Under the pieces are notes generated by a model. The model saw nothing but the letters and a program-made list of their open reading frames with translations. It was not told the origin of the DNA and did no database searches. The position numbers were made by a program, and so were the translations under genes. From Candidatus Bathyarchaeota archaeon (GTDB taxonomy: Archaea; Thermoproteota; Bathyarchaeia; 40CM-2-53-6; FEN-987), in assembly GCA_003152955.1 (NCBI GenBank), contig PMBQ01000250.1:5242-10733 (forward strand): 5,492 bases of DNA. Reading direction: 5' to 3'. How positions within the stretch are numbered: the stretch's first letter is position 1; each line of letters starts with the position of its first letter. Positions 1 through 5,491 of this stretch are shown here, piece by piece.

Positions 1-2
1 CT

Positions 3-377
3 CGCAAAGGTCCAACAGAACAGGACGTGCTACGCATAGTTATGGAACTCGGAGATATGGGCATACTTCAATCAGAGCTCTGGAAGAAACTCACCGCCGA
101 TAGTCGAGAGGGGTCACGCGCTATACTGAGACTGGAAAAGAAGGGACTCATCGCGAGAAAGAAGGAGCTCCACGACGGTCGTTGGACTTATAGGGTCTTC
201 GCGAAGCGGCGCTATTCGACGATTGATTCGATCGTTGACATACCTTGCGCGTTCTGCGACTTGATCGGCAATTGTCCACAGAGTTGGATAATGAATCCCA
301 GCAAGTGTGAGCATCTTACGAAATGGTTGCAGGCGCATACGCCCTCAGCATCCGCGGTAAGTGAAAGTGCCCAGTGA
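3..377 (+). CDS. rpc34: RPC34-like winged-helix protein with four-cysteine (Fe-S type) cluster, 5' partial
   Basis: This is the C-terminal part (124 visible residues) of an archaeal homologue of RNA polymerase III subunit RPC34/RPC39. The frame is open to the left edge, and the residues before the GTG at 27 (GPTEQDVLR) read as family sequence, so that GTG is probably internal and the true start lies outside. A winged-helix domain spans visible residues about 5-70: GILQSELWKKL, then a recognition-helix-like stretch with GSRAILRLEKKGLI, then the wing (GRWTYRVF). It is followed by a cluster C82-x2-C85-x5-C91-x10-C102 ending in NPSKCEHLTKWL. In eukaryotic RPC39 such a cluster binds a [4Fe-4S] cofactor; metal binding here is inferred. 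Archaeal homologues have been proposed to act in transcription of non-coding RNA. The stop overlaps the next gene by 17 bases, so the two are probably co-expressed. The identity is based on motif recall and not on an alignment. Confidence 0.8.
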   Translation, partial: RKGPTEQDVLRIVMELGDMGILQSELWKKLTADSREGSRAILRLEKKGLIARKKELHDGRWTYRVFAKRRYSTIDSIVDIPCAFCDLIGNCPQSWIMNPSKCEHLTKWLQAHTPSASAVSESAQ

Positions 378-975
378 ATGGCTAAGGCAGCGGAAGAGAG
401 ACCAGTTCCACCGCCTTGCAAAGGCAAGAGGCTTCAGAAGTAGAGCCTCTTTCAAACTGCTCCAGGTAGCAAAACAGTACATGTTCATCAAACGGGGCGA
501 CCGCGTTTTGGATTTGGGCGCGTCTCCAGGGGGATGGCTACAAGCAGCCCGTCAGGTCGTCGGCGAACGAGGCTATATTCTTGGAGTAGACAAAGAACCC
601 ATCAAATCGCTGCCATTCCCAAACATTTCAACAATCATCGCTGACATATCCCAAAATGACGCGATCGGTCAAATTCAATCTAAGGCCGGTTCCACGTTCG
701 ACGTTGTCGTCTCAGACCTTTCGCCTAACGTTACGGGTGTTTGGGATCTGGATCATGCAAGGCAAATCGAGTTAGCTAGATGTGCACTCCGGGTAGCTCG
801 AACCGAACTCAGACCTTCGGGCAACATGATGGTTAAGGTGTTTCAAGGCTCCGAGCTCAAGGAGTTTCAAACTGAAATGAAGTCTTGCTTTCATACGTTA
901 AGAATTGTGAAACCGCCAGCCAGCAGATCTGAGAGCGCGGAGCTCTATTTTCTCGGACTAGAGTTCCTTGGTTAG
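361..975 (+). CDS. rlmE: FtsJ/RlmE-type RNA 2'-O-ribose methyltransferase
   Basis: A 204-residue SAM-dependent enzyme that methylates a ribose 2'-OH; bacterial RlmE modifies U2552 of 23S rRNA. The SAM-binding motif is DLGASPGGW (51-59), with an acidic residue at the next strand (D77) and D95 further on. The K-D-K-E catalytic tetrad is complete: K32 (SRASFKL), D119 (SDLSPNVTG), K159 (MVKVFQG) and E194 (SAELYFLG). The protein ends just after the Rossmann domain and lacks the C-terminal TRAM domain that some archaeal homologues carry. A stop codon lies directly before the GTG at 361, so the start is that GTG or the GTG at 367; 361 is used here. No Shine-Dalgarno sequence is evident, and the 17-base overlap with the upstream gene suggests coupled translation. 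Its 3' end overlaps trm1 on the other strand by 18 bases. The family is certain; 23S rRNA is the likely substrate, though a tRNA target is possible. Confidence 0.93.
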   Translation: MKVPSEWLRQRKRDQFHRLAKARGFRSRASFKLLQVAKQYMFIKRGDRVLDLGASPGGWLQAARQVVGERGYILGVDKEPIKSLPFPNISTIIADISQNDAIGQIQSKAGSTFDVVVSDLSPNVTGVWDLDHARQIELARCALRVARTELRPSGNMMVKVFQGSELKEFQTEMKSCFHTLRIVKPPASRSESAELYFLGLEFLG

Positions 976-2157
976 AGCCTGAAATATTGAAGCTATATCT
1001 CGGCAGGGCGCGTTCGTGCGAAATCCGCTAGGGCTGAAATGAGTCCTAGTTGCATCGAAGCCTGCCTCCTGAAGGGTGGCAAGGACCTGCTTCAATGCCG
1101 GTGGCCTACAACCCAGTCTTTTGGAGAAGGCGTCGGTTCTGTAATGGAAAGGAGAACTGGTTTGCTCCTCGCCAATGCACGTGAGGATGTTCTGGATTTC
1201 AGACAGTCGAGAAGATTGTAGCCCGGGGGTATGATCAATCATTCCTTGCACTGTCTGTGGATCCCAGATTGACCCCAACCAGATCGGCCCTCCTACTCTC
1301 ACGCTGCCGCCACAGTCAACACAGGAAGTTCTAACTGATTCAAGTTTGGTTTGCGTATTCCTTCTTAGGCATTCGGGACAATATTCGAGAAACCCCAAGG
1401 ATTTTGCGGAAAGATTCGCCGATCTTCTCCCTTTGCTCACCTTACCGTATATTCTCGCATAATGATCCGACGCGTGGGAAAACGCAATTTCGACGCCAAG
1501 CTCAAGTTTGCCACCGATCATGACCAAGCAGCCCGCCAAAATGCGGATGGCCATCTCTTTTTCAAACTCCGATCGAACAGGTCGCACTCCGTACCTTCTG
1601 ATGCAAGCAGGAGCACGTGCTCCAGTAAGCGGGCCCATGTCGGTTGCGGTCGCCGCGATTACGCCGCCATCTAACGTTGCCCGAAGCGTATTCTCAAAAT
1701 AGGGTGCCGGAGACCCAAAAGGGTCAAGATCCACGAGGTCAAACCGTTCCGTGACGTGGTTTAGAAGAAGCAGATTCGCTTCCGACTGAACAACCGAGAT
1801 TCTTCCAGCCAATCCGTTAAGGTCAACCGTCCTTCGAGCGGTCTCGACAGGGTTGGATTCGCTGTCAGAGGCCAGAACATGCAGCACATTTGACGTTTCT
1901 AGCACGTAACGAACCGCTCTGACCCCCGAGGCGGTCATCGGGTCACAGACGCGAAGTTGCCGAGACGGGAAAAAATGGGAGAGTGCAAAGAGCATAGCAA
2001 TGTCTCGGTTCATACCCATCTTGGGATTGAAGAAAACTCCCGACTTGCCTCCCACATGAGGAGGAAGGATTAGTCTAGCTCTCCCCTCAACGAACTCACC
2101 AGTACCGCGCGATGACCCCCCAGATTTTGCAGATTTTGCAGTTTTTGGCTCAAACAT
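958..2157 (-). CDS. trm1: tRNA (guanine(26)-N2)-dimethyltransferase Trm1
   Basis: A 399-residue enzyme, of normal length for archaeal Trm1, that makes N2-methyl- and N2,N2-dimethylguanosine at position 26 of tRNA using SAM. Features in order: the family N-terminal stretch VFFNPKMGMNRD (41-52); SAM motif DPMTASGVRAVRY (72-84); acidic motif at D98; catalytic-site motif DLDPFGSPAPYF (143-154); TATDMGPLTG (170-179); and a C-terminal domain with a zinc-ribbon-like set C260, C263, C279, C282 (CPEC and CVDCGG), followed by GPIWLG. The ATG overlaps the stop of the NTPase gene in ATGTTTGA (8 bases), with a short AGGT just before it, so translation is probably coupled. The first 20 residues are a low-complexity Lys/Ala/Ser/Gly stretch, partly made of a short tandem repeat. 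The 3' end runs 18 bases into the 3' end of the ftsJ-type gene on the opposite strand. Confidence 0.96.
   Translation of the reverse strand: MFEPKTAKSAKSGGSSRGTGEFVEGRARLILPPHVGGKSGVFFNPKMGMNRDIAMLFALSHFFPSRQLRVCDPMTASGVRAVRYVLETSNVLHVLASDSESNPVETARRTVDLNGLAGRISVVQSEANLLLLNHVTERFDLVDLDPFGSPAPYFENTLRATLDGGVIAATATDMGPLTGARAPACIRRYGVRPVRSEFEKEMAIRILAGCLVMIGGKLELGVEIAFSHASDHYARIYGKVSKGRRSANLSAKSLGFLEYCPECLRRNTQTKLESVRTSCVDCGGSVRVGGPIWLGSIWDPQTVQGMIDHTPGLQSSRLSEIQNILTCIGEEQTSSPFHYRTDAFSKRLGCRPPALKQVLATLQEAGFDATRTHFSPSGFRTNAPCRDIASIFQALTKEL
2121..2141. repeat. Short tandem repeat (9-base unit) at the 5' end of trm1
   Basis: Two perfect copies of CAGATTTTG (2121-2129 and 2130-2138) are followed by a third, degraded copy starting CAG. 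Read on the minus strand they encode the Ala-Lys-Ser repeat at residues 7-12 of Trm1. The unit is a multiple of three, so a change in copy number would keep the frame. It lies before the first conserved Trm1 motif, in a part of the protein that is probably disordered. Confidence 0.6.
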
Positions 2158-2689
2158 GACCTGTCAGTTGTTCCACTATTCTGTTCGACATCTGTTCGCG
2201 ATTATCCAATGTCACTTCGCTCATGTGGTGAGTTGGATTTGACCTTATGGCGGTCACTAATTGGTGGGTTGCGCGTTTATGAATCGTGCCGACAAAACGT
2301 TTCGGACACTCGAGCGCTCTCTCCACCGCCAGAATGAAAGGAATCGAATGCAACTCCATCGGACCCAACTCGTCAACAATGACCACGTCAGCTTCAACCA
2401 TTGCTCGTCGGATGGCTACCGCGCCGACGTGTTGAAGATCCTGCAGGTTCACGTGATATTTCCCCACGCGAGGCCCGTCCCTCTCGTCGACGCGTGCAAG
2501 GACTCCAGTCTCGTGGGTCATGAGATCTTCAAGACTGAATCCGACTCGAACTCCGCCCTTGCGAATCTCCTCCGAGACCATTCCGCCGGGTTTTGTGCCA
2601 TTGTTCACGAGAATATCACAGACTCTTCGGATAACGGTAGTCTTCCCACACCCAGGATTTCCAGTTAGGAAAACACGGATTGGGGTCAT
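2150..2689 (-). CDS. THEP1-like nucleoside-triphosphatase
   Basis: A P-loop NTPase of the THEP1 family (relatives include human NTPCR), which hydrolyse ATP, GTP and other NTPs slowly; the cellular role is not settled. With the ATG start used here it has 179 residues, normal for the family. Walker A is GNPGCGKTT (10-18). The family stretch EEIRKGGVRVGF follows at about 40-51, then GPRVGKYHV (72-80). Walker B is VVIVDELGPMEL (102-113), with D106 and E107 as the likely Mg/catalytic pair, and GTIHKR is at 134-139. A TTG at 2701 would add four residues (MSKS), but the ATG is preferred because it puts the conserved strand directly at the N-terminus. No Shine-Dalgarno is visible, and a TATA-like element about 28 bases upstream would fit a leaderless mRNA. 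It overlaps trm1 by 8 bases as first gene of a two-gene operon, which hints at a link to RNA modification; that link is inferred only. Confidence 0.92.
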   Translation of the reverse strand: MTPIRVFLTGNPGCGKTTVIRRVCDILVNNGTKPGGMVSEEIRKGGVRVGFSLEDLMTHETGVLARVDERDGPRVGKYHVNLQDLQHVGAVAIRRAMVEADVVIVDELGPMELHSIPFILAVERALECPKRFVGTIHKRATHQLVTAIRSNPTHHMSEVTLDNREQMSNRIVEQLTGHV

Positions 2690-2712
2690 GCTCTTAGACA
2701 AACAGGAATCGC

Positions 2713-2722
2713 AGCTATTAAC
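2713..2722. promoter_or_regulatory. Candidate bidirectional promoter core (TATA-like)
   Basis: The 64-base gap between the divergent NTPase gene (ATG at 2689) and rnhB (TTG at 2754) is the only non-coding stretch in the window and must serve both units unless one is read through from far away. Its most AT-rich part holds CTATTAA on the plus strand, TTAATAG on the minus strand. Its centre is about 28 bases before the NTPase ATG, the usual archaeal TATA distance for a leaderless start. For rnhB it would put the transcript start about 10 bases before the TTG. The match to the archaeal TATA consensus is weak, so this is a suggestion based mainly on position. Confidence 0.28.
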
Positions 2723-2753
2723 TTCTGAAGCGAATGTATGATGGGAAATTCAT

Positions 2754-3428
2754 TTGCCTAAGAGGATAGCTGGGGTCGACGATGCAGGGCGAGGGCCGAT
2801 CATCGGTCCACTCGTAATTGGAGGTGTCCTCGTGGAGGAAGACCGAATCAAGGACCTTCGTAGCATGGGCGTTAAAGATTCTAAACTATTGACTCCGACA
2901 ACGAGGACCAGTCTATCCGGGAGAATCAAAGGTCTCGCCACCAAGGTAAGCCTGGTGGAGGCACAACCAAAGGAAATAGACGAAGTTGTCTTACATGGTG
3001 GCAAACTGAAGAAACTCAATTTCCTCGAGGCAAAAATGATGGCTGAAGTCATCAACGACCTCGCGCCCGAGGAAGTATATGTGGACGCGTCTGATGTTAA
3101 CGAAGAAAGATATGGCCAAACAATCGCTGAGTTTCTCAAGCCAGAACTGAAAGCGATCAAGATCGTTTCTAGGCACCACGCTGACAGGACTTATCCAGTA
3201 GTATCCGCAGCAAGTATCATTGCGAAGGTTCGAAGAGACGAGGCTGTGGAACTTCTTAGGAGAGAGTATGGAGAGTTTGGCTCGGGCTACATAACCGATT
3301 CACGGACCCTCGACTTCCTACGGGGATGGCGCAGATCTCACGATGTATATCCGCCAATAGTCCGGCTCTCTTGGAAGACAATAAAGCAGATTGAGCTGGA
3401 AGTCGGTCAGTCACGGCTGGGAGCGTAG
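2754..3428 (+). CDS. rnhB: Ribonuclease HII
   Basis: A 224-residue type 2 RNase H, normal for archaea, which cuts the RNA strand of RNA-DNA hybrids and cuts 5' to single ribonucleotides in DNA, acting in primer removal and ribonucleotide excision. The catalytic set is D9 and D10 (GVDDAGRGPIIGP), D111 (YVDASDVN) and D144 (HADRTYPVVSAASIIAKV). GVKDSKLL (39-46) and GSGY (176-179) are further family signatures. The second acidic residue is Asp where most RNases HII have Glu (DEAGRG). The TTG at 2754 is chosen because it puts IAGVDDAGRG at the usual distance from the N-terminus, and an in-frame TGA at 2739-2741 rules out any start further upstream except a rare ATT. The gene stands alone on the plus strand, divergent from the NTPase gene; its last 22 bases overlap the 3' end of the UPF0216 gene. 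Confidence 0.96.
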   Translation: MPKRIAGVDDAGRGPIIGPLVIGGVLVEEDRIKDLRSMGVKDSKLLTPTTRTSLSGRIKGLATKVSLVEAQPKEIDEVVLHGGKLKKLNFLEAKMMAEVINDLAPEEVYVDASDVNEERYGQTIAEFLKPELKAIKIVSRHHADRTYPVVSAASIIAKVRRDEAVELLRREYGEFGSGYITDSRTLDFLRGWRRSHDVYPPIVRLSWKTIKQIELEVGQSRLGA

Positions 3429-3901
3429 TCTGAGAGTTCTCTTGGAAGGCCGAACCCGATCACAAATAGGCTGTGATATTTCCGCAGGAGTTCGACAACT
3501 TGTGGCCTGTAAAGAAAGAACGATTCCCGATCCATGTACATTTGATGAAAGTCGGCATTAGTCGCGCCTAGTATCTTCTTTACCGTAAACTCTTCGATGG
3601 GCTCGCCGCTAACAGTATAGGTTGATTTTCCAAATTCCATTCTGCGCAGAATTACCATAGGGAGCTTGAGTCGATCTTGGTATTCCCTGGGAACGATTCT
3701 AGACAGCTCTTCCATCTCAACTGTTCTAAGCAGGATTGATGTTCCATCAACTGCTTCCATCGTTGGGTCAGTGCTTTTCAGGAGGTCGGTCATCGTTCGT
3801 CTGTGTTTTGGCAAGTGCGTGTTGAGCTTCCGGATCTCATGGGTGAGAACGGTGTCTAATGCGCGTTCCATTGGATCTTTCGTCCTGAACACGGTGGTCA
3901 T
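3407..3901 (-). CDS. UPF0216 (DUF61) family protein of unknown function
   Basis: A 164-residue protein recognised as the archaeal UPF0216/DUF61 family, for which I know no established function. The signature is LNTHLPKHRRTMTDLL (26-41), followed by VDGTSILLRTVEMEELSRIVP (about 53-73), KLPMVILRR (79-87) and a C-terminal half containing VSGEPIEEFTVKKILG. There is no signal peptide or membrane segment, so it should be cytoplasmic. Conserved basic and polar residues near the N-terminus would suit nucleic acid or nucleotide binding, but this is a guess. The ATG overlaps the fibrillarin stop in ATGA (4 bases), with no separate Shine-Dalgarno, so it is probably translated by coupling as the third gene of a nop5-flpA-UPF0216 operon. 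The last six codons and the stop overlap rnhB on the opposite strand. Confidence 0.85.
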   Translation of the reverse strand: MTTVFRTKDPMERALDTVLTHEIRKLNTHLPKHRRTMTDLLKSTDPTMEAVDGTSILLRTVEMEELSRIVPREYQDRLKLPMVILRRMEFGKSTYTVSGEPIEEFTVKKILGATNADFHQMYMDRESFFLYRPQVVELLRKYHSLFVIGFGLPRELSDYAPSRD

Positions 3902-4593
3902 TCTCGATTGAGCAGAACCAAGGCGTGGTCCTTCTCGTATGGTTCCAGTCTCACCGCCTGAACCAATGTGAAATTCCTCTTCTCGAGTATTGTGATTTCC
4001 TGCTTGAAAACATCGGTCGGTTCCATAGTCACGTCCACGCTTCGGGATTTTATCACGATTATGGCTGAGCCTTTCGGCTTTAGGAATAGGTCAGCGTTGT
4101 CCGCCAGGATCTTAGCTTGCTCCGGTTGCGCCACATCAGAATAGATCACGTCGACGGGGCTTACCAGGGCTCTGTACGCCTCTGGTAATCGGGCGTCTGC
4201 CAGGATGGGGTAGACGTTAGTTCTGCTGCCACACACTGTGTCGATCAACTCGCGCATGCTGCGTTGAGCGAATTCCACGCAGTATACCCTGCCCTCGTCT
4301 TCTAGGATGTCGCTAACGTGGCTCGCTGTGGTGCCGGATGCTGAGCCTAGGTACAGTACGGTCTTGCCGTGTCGCAAAGGCAGAGTGTTAAGGTTCTTCA
4401 GAATTGCTGCGGCAAGCTTGCTTCTGTAGGCGTCCCAAGTGCGATACTCCACTTCACCTTCTCGCACCAGGGTTTCGCCGTAAACGCTGATGGTTGGGGC
4501 GAGATTCTTTGTTGCGAGTTTTCTTGCTCCATCTTCAAGGGTTACCCAGAAAACTCCTTCGAAACGGTCGTGGAGTTTAGCGCCTGCGTGCAA
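3898..4593 (-). CDS. flpA: Fibrillarin-like rRNA/tRNA 2'-O-methyltransferase
   Basis: The catalytic subunit of the archaeal C/D-box RNP: guided by C/D sRNAs and bound to Nop5 and L7Ae, it 2'-O-methylates rRNA and tRNA. The 231-residue length is typical. The N-terminal fibrillarin region contains FEGVFWV (11-17), NLAPTISVYGE (30-40) and EYRTWDAYRSKLAAAI (49-64). The SAM site is VLYLGSASGTTASHVSDI (79-96) with E107 and D133 (ILADARLP). YSDVAQPEQ (151-159) gives D153, and K182 (VIKSRS) and H223 (EPYEKDHA) complete the expected catalytic set with K59. The start is a TTG at 4593, giving six residues before the conserved KLHDRFEGV; I see no better start downstream. The gene overlaps nop5 by 17 bases and the UPF0216 gene by 4, so all three are probably one transcript with coupled translation. 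Confidence 0.97.
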   Translation of the reverse strand: MHAGAKLHDRFEGVFWVTLEDGARKLATKNLAPTISVYGETLVREGEVEYRTWDAYRSKLAAAILKNLNTLPLRHGKTVLYLGSASGTTASHVSDILEDEGRVYCVEFAQRSMRELIDTVCGSRTNVYPILADARLPEAYRALVSPVDVIYSDVAQPEQAKILADNADLFLKPKGSAIIVIKSRSVDVTMEPTDVFKQEITILEKRNFTLVQAVRLEPYEKDHALVLLNRE

Positions 4594-5491
4594 AGTCTCT
4601 CTTCTTCGCCGGAGGAGGCGTCTTATACCGCTCCTTTATTGCTGCAAACTTCTTGTCAACATCACTCTTGAGTTTCTCGCCGAGGAAATCTCCACCGAAA
4701 GAATCGATCCTCGCCGCGATGCTGAGTTTGCCGGCAAGTGCCCGTGCGATCTTCCCTCTTTGCCAGCGCGGAGATTGATGAATTGCTGTATGTTGGAATA
4801 TTACCCCGTGTTTAGGTGGCCTGGCTCCAGTTTTCAGAGAACGGAAGAGTGCCTTTTCTGCTCCCAGCACCTGGAGCGTGCTCGCAGGCATTTTGGCCAA
4901 ATTCTGGAGGCTTCCTGCTATCGAGATAAGTCTGGCGGAGAGAGCTGCTCCAACAACCGCTGTCATGTTGGGAGCAACCTGCTTCATGACTTCCTCAACG
5001 TATTTCTCGCTGTTCGCTCTGAACTTGTACAGGTCAATCATGAGTGTGCAGAAGGACCTGAGGACGTCCAGATCTGGGTCGTCCAGTTCGGCACCCATCG
5101 ACCTCTTGGCGGCATCCGCGAGTTCCTGCGACTTTTCTTTCGGCAATCCCTCGGCTGAGAGATTTTCGTAGGTAAAGTTACGGCGATTTCCGAGTTTTGC
5201 GACAAGTCGCGCATATGTGTCATGGTTCTCGATTATGCGATCCATTTCGGGGAAATGCAGACCGTACCATTCGCGGACCCGACCCGCCAGCAGGTTAAGT
5301 GTCTTATCCAAGTCGTCCATGGCGCGAACGGCTTGCACACCGCTGAGGTCGCGCCGAGAAGCCGCACGGGCTACGCCGGTCCGGGCAATCTGAAGGGTGA
5401 CCTGCCTCGAGAATTCATTGTAAGTTTTGACAGTCTTGAGAGCAGGAAAATCTAGTGATTGCTGTTTGATCCATTTATCGCGTCCCTCCCA
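4577..5491 (-). CDS. nop5: C/D-box RNP scaffold protein Nop5 (Nop56/58), 5' partial
   Basis: The core protein of the archaeal C/D-box RNP: it dimerises through a coiled coil, binds fibrillarin through its N-terminal domain, and grips the L7Ae-sRNA complex with its Nop domain. 304 residues are visible. The frame stays open to the right edge and no usable start codon occurs upstream of the GTG at 5338, where the sequence is already Nop5-like (ALKTVKTYNEFSRQVTLQIA), so the start lies outside. In order: the end of the N-terminal domain; MDDLDKTLNLLAGRVREWYG and LHFPEM (about 58-83); a coiled-coil region (about 130-165); and the Nop domain with APNMTAVVGAALSARLIS (about 173-190), the signature LGAEKALFR and PPKHGVIF (209-231), and GKIARALAGKLSIAARID. 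The C-terminus is a Lys/Arg-rich tail (KERYKTPPPAKKRDFARRR), usual for the family. The stop lies 17 bases inside flpA. Confidence 0.96.
   Translation of the reverse strand, partial: WEGRDKWIKQQSLDFPALKTVKTYNEFSRQVTLQIARTGVARAASRRDLSGVQAVRAMDDLDKTLNLLAGRVREWYGLHFPEMDRIIENHDTYARLVAKLGNRRNFTYENLSAEGLPKEKSQELADAAKRSMGAELDDPDLDVLRSFCTLMIDLYKFRANSEKYVEEVMKQVAPNMTAVVGAALSARLISIAGSLQNLAKMPASTLQVLGAEKALFRSLKTGARPPKHGVIFQHTAIHQSPRWQRGKIARALAGKLSIAARIDSFGGDFLGEKLKSDVDKKFAAIKERYKTPPPAKKRDFARRR

Noticed and set aside
27..29. GTG as the start of the RPC34-like gene
   Set aside because: The frame stays open to the window edge and the upstream codons already read as conserved winged-helix sequence, so the gene starts outside the window.
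2261..2668. Open plus-strand frame opposite the THEP1-like gene
   Set aside because: The minus-strand protein has all Walker and family motifs across this region; the plus-strand translation shows no family features.
2725..2744. Possible C/D-box sRNA in the intergenic gap (CTGA followed by TGATGG)
   Set aside because: Attractive next to C/D genes, but only a D'/C'-like pair is present: there is no outer box C upstream or box D downstream, and C' is imperfect.
2741..2761. ATG at 2741 as an alternative start near rnhB
   Set aside because: It is out of frame with rnhB and stops after six codons (MGNSFA). A leader peptide is conceivable but nothing supports it.
2750..3160. Open minus-strand frame opposite rnhB
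   Set aside because: Its Ser/Leu-rich translation is typical of the reverse of a real gene, and the plus strand encodes a complete RNase HII.
4777..4783. Box C-like TGATGA motifs inside nop5 and UPF0216 (also near 3543)
   Set aside because: They are single hexamers inside coding DNA with no box D at a suitable distance; expected by chance.
4490..5158. Open plus-strand frame of about 220 codons opposite nop5 and flpA
   Set aside because: It lies entirely antisense to two unmistakable conserved genes, and its translation is rich in Cys, Arg and Ser with no recognisable motif. It is a shadow frame.
5336..5338. GTG as the start of nop5
   Set aside because: It would remove the fibrillarin-binding N-terminal domain, and 51 further in-frame codons upstream look like Nop5; the gene is cut by the window edge.
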